Of a DNA stretch of 64,000 nucleotides, positions 60,724 to 64,000 are shown in pieces. The notes beneath the pieces are model-generated. The model was given only the letters and a program-made list of their open reading frames with translations. It was not told the DNA's origin and ran no database searches. A program made the position numbers and the translations under genes. The stretch's first letter is position 1. Every line of letters begins with the position of its first letter. The stretch covers positions 4,469,501-4,533,500 of the forward strand of contig NZ_CP006992.1 of assembly GCF_001542815.1 (NCBI RefSeq). Direction: 5' to 3'. The DNA is from Methylobacterium sp. AMS5 (lineage in GTDB: Bacteria > Pseudomonadota > Alphaproteobacteria > Rhizobiales > Beijerinckiaceae).

Positions 60724-63696
60724 TCAGCCCGCCGGCATAAGGGCTGTATCGAGCACGCGGGCCACGTGGATCGCGTCGCGGCCGAGACCGTCGTGGATCT
60801 GGTGGCGGCAGCTCGTGCCGTCGGCGACCACGAGGTCGTCGGCGGACGCTTTCCGGAGCGCCGGGAACAGCGACAGCTCGGCCATGGCGAAGGAGACGTC
60901 GATCGTATCCTTGCCGTAGCCGAAGGCGCCGGCCATGCCGCAGCAGCTCGATTCGATGACGCGCACATCGAGCCCCGGCACGGTGCGCAGCACCGTCTCC
61001 ACCGACCCCATCACTCCGAACGACTTCTGGTGGCAATGGCCGTGCAGGTGGGCGACCCGGCCGCCCTGGTCGGCGAGCGGGAGGCTGATGCGGCCGGCGG
61101 CGAGATCGGCGGCGAGCAGTTCCTCGAACAGCAGGGCGCTCTGGGCCAACGCGCTCGCCTCCTCCCGCGGCAGCAGGGACAAAAACTCGTCGCGGAAGGT
61201 GAGGAGGCAGGACGGCTCCAGGCCGACCACGCGGGCGCCGGCCCGCACGAAGGGCAGGAGCGTGTCGAGCGTGCGCCGAGCCTCCTCGCGCGCCCTGTCG
61301 GTCTGGCCGGAGGCGAGATAGGTGCGGCCGCAGCAGAGCGGGCGGCGGCCCTCATGGGCGACGACGCGGTGCAGGCGGTAGCCCGCCGCGCGCAGCACCC
61401 GCTCGGCGGCTTCCAGGTTCTCGCGCTCGAAGGCGCGGTTGAAGGTGTCGCCGAACAGGACGAGGTCGCGGTGGTCGCCCGCCACGTCTTGCGGATGGGC
61501 CACCTCGCCGGTCTCCCGCCAGGGCCGGCGCCATTCCGGCAGCGAGCGGCGCGCGGAGAAGCCGGTCCATGCCTCACCGAACCGGGCGAGCGCCGGGTAG
61601 CGGTTGCGCAGGTTGAGCAGCGGCGCGAGGGCTGCGGCGACGCCGGCGTAGCGCGGCATCTCGGCGACCAGCCGCTCCTTCAGCGGCAGGCCGTGCCGGG
61701 CGTGGTAATGGTGCAGGAACTCGATCTTCATCTTGGCCATGTCGACGCCGGTCGGGCATTCCCGGCGGCACGCCTTGCACGACACGCACAGATCCATCGT
61801 GCGCTTCATTTCAGGCGACAGGAACGCGTCCGGCCCGAGCTGGCCCGAGATCGCGAGGCGCAGCGAGTTGGCGCGTCCGCGGGTCAGGTGCTGCTCGTCG
61901 CGGGTGGCGCGGTAGGAGGGGCACATCGCGCCGCCGGCAAGCTTCCGGCAGGTGCCGTTGTTGTTGCACATCTCGACCGCCGGGCCGAACCCGCCCCAAT
62001 CCGACCAGTCCAGCGCCGTCTTCTGCGGGGCGCTCACCGCGTAGCCGGGGCCGAAGCGCATCAGCGTGCGGTCGTCCATCTTCAGCGGACGGACGATCTT
62101 GTTGGGGTTCAGGCGGTTGTCGGGATCAAAGCCGTCCTTCACCGTCTCGAAGGCGCGGGTGAGTTTTTGGCCGAACAGCGGCTCCACGAATTCGGAGCGC
62201 GAGATGCCGTCGCCGTGCTCGCCCGAATAGGAGCCCTTGTGACGGCGCACCAGCTCTGCCGTCTCCTCGGCGATGGCGCGCATCTTTTTGACATCGCCGC
62301 CCTGCTTCATGTCGAGGATCGGGCGCACATGCAGGCAGCCGACGGAGGCGTGGGCGTACCACGTGCCGCGGGTGCCGTGCCGCGAGAACACCTCGGTGAC
62401 CGCATCGGTGTAGTCGGCCAGATGCTCCAGAGGGACGGCGCAATCCTCGATGAAGGAGACGGGCTTGGCGTCCCCCTTCATCGACATCATGATGTTGAGG
62501 CAGGCCTCGCGCACCTCCCAGACCGCCTTCTGGCGGTTCGGCTCCACGACCTCGACGACCGCGTCGGGAAAGCCGTGATCGGCCATGCACTGGTCGAGGC
62601 GCCTGAGGTCTCGCTTCAGCGCGGCAAGGTCGTCGCCGGCGAACTCGGCCAGCAGCAGGCAGTTCGGCTGGCCTCGCGTGATGTCGGCCAGGGTCGTGCG
62701 GAACAGCGGGATGTCGGCGCCGAGCACGAGCACGTTGTTGTCGACGAGTTCGACCGCCACGGGGTCGAGGCCGACGATCGCCTTCGTCGTCTCCATGGCC
62801 GCGCGGAACGAGGGGAAGTGACACACGCCCATGGCCCGGTGGGTCGGTAGACGGGAGAGCTTGAGCGTCACCGCGGTGGTGGCAGCGAGCGTTCCTTCCG
62901 AGCCGACGAGGAGGTGGGCGAGGTTCGGGCGCGGTTCTATCAGCGAATCGAGATTGTAGCCGCCGACCCGCCGCTGCACCTTCGGGTACATCGTCTCGAT
63001 TTCGTCGCGGTGGGCATCCGCCAAAGCGAGCATGCGTCGGGCGAGGTCTTCCGCCCGCGCGCCGCCGGTCACGGCGCTCGCCGCGTTGCCGGTGAGCCCG
63101 AAGCCGAAGGCGGCGCCGTCGTGGAACAGGGCCTCCAGAGCGAGCACGTTGTCGCTCATCTTGCCGTAGCGGAGCGAGCGGGCGCCGCAGGAATTGTTGC
63201 CGGCCATCCCGCCGATGGTGCAGCGGGTCGCGGTCGAGGGCTCGACGGGGAAGAACCAGCCGTCGGCTTTCAGCCGCGCGTTGAGGCGCTCCAGCACGTG
63301 GCCGGGTTCGACGGTGACCGTGCCCCCTTCCGCGTCGTAGGCGAGCACACCGTTGAAGTGGCGCGAGCAATCGACCACGAGGCCGGAGCCGATCGGCTGG
63401 CCGTTCTGCGAGGTGCCGCCGCCGCGCAGGATCACGGGGACGTCGTAGTCGGCCGCGACCTTCAGCGTCGCGGCGATGTCGGCGGCGCTCTTGGGGAAGA
63501 CCACGCCCGCCGGCATGATCTGGTAGATCGAGGCATCGGTGGCGTAGCGTCCGCGGGTGAAGGCGTCGAAGCGGGCCTCGCCCTGCAGGGTCTCCGCGAG
63601 CTTGCGCGGCAGCCCCGCATCGTTGCGGGCCTTCGCCCGCGCGCTGGAGGCCGTTGCCCCAAAAGCCGCTTCGCCCGGTGTCGCGCTCGCGCCCAA
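60724..63696 (-). CDS. FAD- and Fe-S-binding 2-hydroxyacid dehydrogenase (GlcD-GlcF fusion/YdiJ type)
   Basis: A 990-residue fusion. The N-terminal FAD (PCMH) domain has RGGGTSQNGQPIGSGLVVD and PSTATRCTIGGMAGNNSCGA, then the FAD-oxidase C domain. The second part is a GlcF-like iron-sulphur section with CVSCKACRRECPTG, an extra CNNNGTCRK Cys pair, and two CCG motifs (CCGRTYL, CCGMAGAFG). It would oxidise glycolate, D-lactate or a related D-2-hydroxyacid, passing electrons to quinone. The TTG at 63696 is chosen because GGAGG lies six bases upstream; longer ATG or GTG starts would overlap the candidate operator. Confidence 0.92.
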   Translation of the reverse strand: MGASATPGEAAFGATASSARAKARNDAGLPRKLAETLQGEARFDAFTRGRYATDASIYQIMPAGVVFPKSAADIAATLKVAADYDVPVILRGGGTSQNGQPIGSGLVVDCSRHFNGVLAYDAEGGTVTVEPGHVLERLNARLKADGWFFPVEPSTATRCTIGGMAGNNSCGARSLRYGKMSDNVLALEALFHDGAAFGFGLTGNAASAVTGGARAEDLARRMLALADAHRDEIETMYPKVQRRVGGYNLDSLIEPRPNLAHLLVGSEGTLAATTAVTLKLSRLPTHRAMGVCHFPSFRAAMETTKAIVGLDPVAVELVDNNVLVLGADIPLFRTTLADITRGQPNCLLLAEFAGDDLAALKRDLRRLDQCMADHGFPDAVVEVVEPNRQKAVWEVREACLNIMMSMKGDAKPVSFIEDCAVPLEHLADYTDAVTEVFSRHGTRGTWYAHASVGCLHVRPILDMKQGGDVKKMRAIAEETAELVRRHKGSYSGEHGDGISRSEFVEPLFGQKLTRAFETVKDGFDPDNRLNPNKIVRPLKMDDRTLMRFGPGYAVSAPQKTALDWSDWGGFGPAVEMCNNNGTCRKLAGGAMCPSYRATRDEQHLTRGRANSLRLAISGQLGPDAFLSPEMKRTMDLCVSCKACRRECPTGVDMAKMKIEFLHHYHARHGLPLKERLVAEMPRYAGVAAALAPLLNLRNRYPALARFGEAWTGFSARRSLPEWRRPWRETGEVAHPQDVAGDHRDLVLFGDTFNRAFERENLEAAERVLRAAGYRLHRVVAHEGRRPLCCGRTYLASGQTDRAREEARRTLDTLLPFVRAGARVVGLEPSCLLTFRDEFLSLLPREEASALAQSALLFEELLAADLAAGRISLPLADQGGRVAHLHGHCHQKSFGVMGSVETVLRTVPGLDVRVIESSCCGMAGAFGYGKDTIDVSFAMAELSLFPALRKASADDLVVADGTSCRHQIHDGLGRDAIHVARVLDTALMPAG

Positions 63697-63740
63697 GTGG
63701 AACCTCCCTCCCCGCGCCGCAGCCTGTACGGGCGCATGGC

Positions 63741-63758
63741 TTTTTGAATGCATAATTC
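63741..63758. promoter_or_regulatory. Candidate GntR operator C, before the FAD/Fe-S dehydrogenase gene
   Basis: TTTTTGAATGCATAATTC. It shares TTTTTGAATGCAT with site B and contains the partial palindrome GAAT-gcata-ATTC. It lies 45-62 bp upstream of the dehydrogenase start. Confidence 0.55.
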
Positions 63759-63806
63759 CAGCGCGGGGGCGGGTCAAACGCGGTGGGGTCGCAGCGTCCC
63801 TTCCAC

Positions 63807-63845
63807 GTCAAAGCGGCCGCCGAAGGAATCGGCGGCCGCTTTGAC
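63807..63845 (-). terminator. Hairpin after the edge gene
   Basis: GTCAAAGCGGCCGCCG - aaggaat - CGGCGGCCGCTTTGAC, a perfect 16-bp stem located 30 bp past the stop of the partial leftward gene. There is no evident U-tract, so it could act as a Rho-independent terminator only weakly or as a 3' stabiliser. Confidence 0.6.
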
Positions 63846-63874
63846 GGATGGCGGAGAGCGGTTGGGAGCAACGG

Positions 63875-64000
63875 TTACAGGGCAATCCGCTGCCGGATCG
63901 CTTCCGGTCGTTCCTGCCGATCGGCCATGGCCTCGGGCAGCATGATGGCGCGGGCGGGTGTGGCGCGCGGAGACTGCAGGACGGGGCTGTGGCGCAGAAG
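63875..64000 (-). CDS. C-terminal fragment of a gene entering from the right
   Basis: An open frame of 41 residues with a TAA stop at 63875-63877 and no start inside the window. The visible tail reads LPEAMADRQERPEAIRQRIAL. Too short to name; it has a plausible acidic/helical composition. The hairpin at 63807-63845 follows it. Confidence 0.4.
   Translation of the reverse strand, partial: LLRHSPVLQSPRATPARAIMLPEAMADRQERPEAIRQRIAL

Noticed and set aside
60682..62850. A 722-codon plus-strand frame antisense to the FAD/Fe-S dehydrogenase
   Set aside because: No recognisable domain and shadow-like composition; the minus-strand protein has intact FAD and Fe-S motifs.

Overview
The window is high-GC alphaproteobacterial chromosome. 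Gene content and order (recG / sdhE / mfd, glmU-glmS, tmk-holB ... metG-tatD-MBL hydrolase, a csp gene followed by a DUF6481 gene) and the protein sequences best fit a Methylobacteriaceae genome (Methylobacterium / Methylorubrum extorquens-like). This assignment rests on recognising the proteins by eye, not on a database search. Most of the window is housekeeping or conserved accessory sequence with dense coding. I see no rRNA, tRNA, CRISPR array or prophage.

Layout. 1-4440 is a disturbed region: a small acidic protein, a DUF4336 gene, a complete IS5-type element, an internally deleted metallo-hydrolase, a frameshifted DUF2243 gene, and an AT-rich glycosyltransferase gene that looks transferred. 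4.7-8.3 kb carries glmU and glmS (UDP-GlcNAc synthesis). 8.3-10.8 kb holds a DEDDh exonuclease, a GlcG/HbpS-like protein and a DUF502 membrane protein. 11.1-18.8 kb is a repair/assembly block: recG with an upstream HEAT-like gene, sdhE and mfd. 19-20.6 kb has a cold-shock protein, a DUF6481 protein and small regulators. 20.9-22.3 kb encodes a degenerate adenylate-forming enzyme.

22.5-24.5 kb encodes a histidine kinase whose membrane domain aligns without gaps to the plant ethylene receptor ETR1, with a single-domain response regulator; palindromic repeats lie before, between and around these genes. A ParE-type toxin-antitoxin pair and an acyl-CoA ligase follow. 27.2-30.1 kb is a polyprenyl-phosphate-sugar / ArnT-type envelope glycosylation operon. 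30.6-33.9 kb is a tightly overlapping SDR - esterase - Baeyer-Villiger monooxygenase operon. 33.9-39.4 kb contains selO, a DMT exporter, an HWE/HisKA_2 kinase, an SGNH hydrolase and a truncated haemoglobin. 39.4-45.5 kb is the metG/tatD and tmk/holB housekeeping block. 45.6-49.2 kb holds a PotGHI-type ABC transporter without a binding protein, and a Crp/Fnr regulator with a perfect palindrome just upstream.

53.6-63.7 kb forms a C2/C3 hydroxyacid locus: an MFS carrier, a serine-glyoxylate-type aminotransferase, a GntR/FCD regulator, a hydroxypyruvate isomerase, and (after an AraC regulator, a DUF2380 protein and an SDR) a large FAD + Fe-S glycolate/2-hydroxyacid dehydrogenase. Three promoter regions in this locus share the octamer TGAATGCA, which suggests one GntR regulon joining glycolate oxidation, transamination of glyoxylate with serine, and hydroxypyruvate isomerisation.

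Two dispersed palindromic repeat families recur. One is a GCATCGTCC-type hairpin around the ethylene-receptor-like kinase and near 59.7 kb. The other is a 42-bp double hairpin placed at convergent gene ends, where it appears to have been translated into new C-terminal tails.
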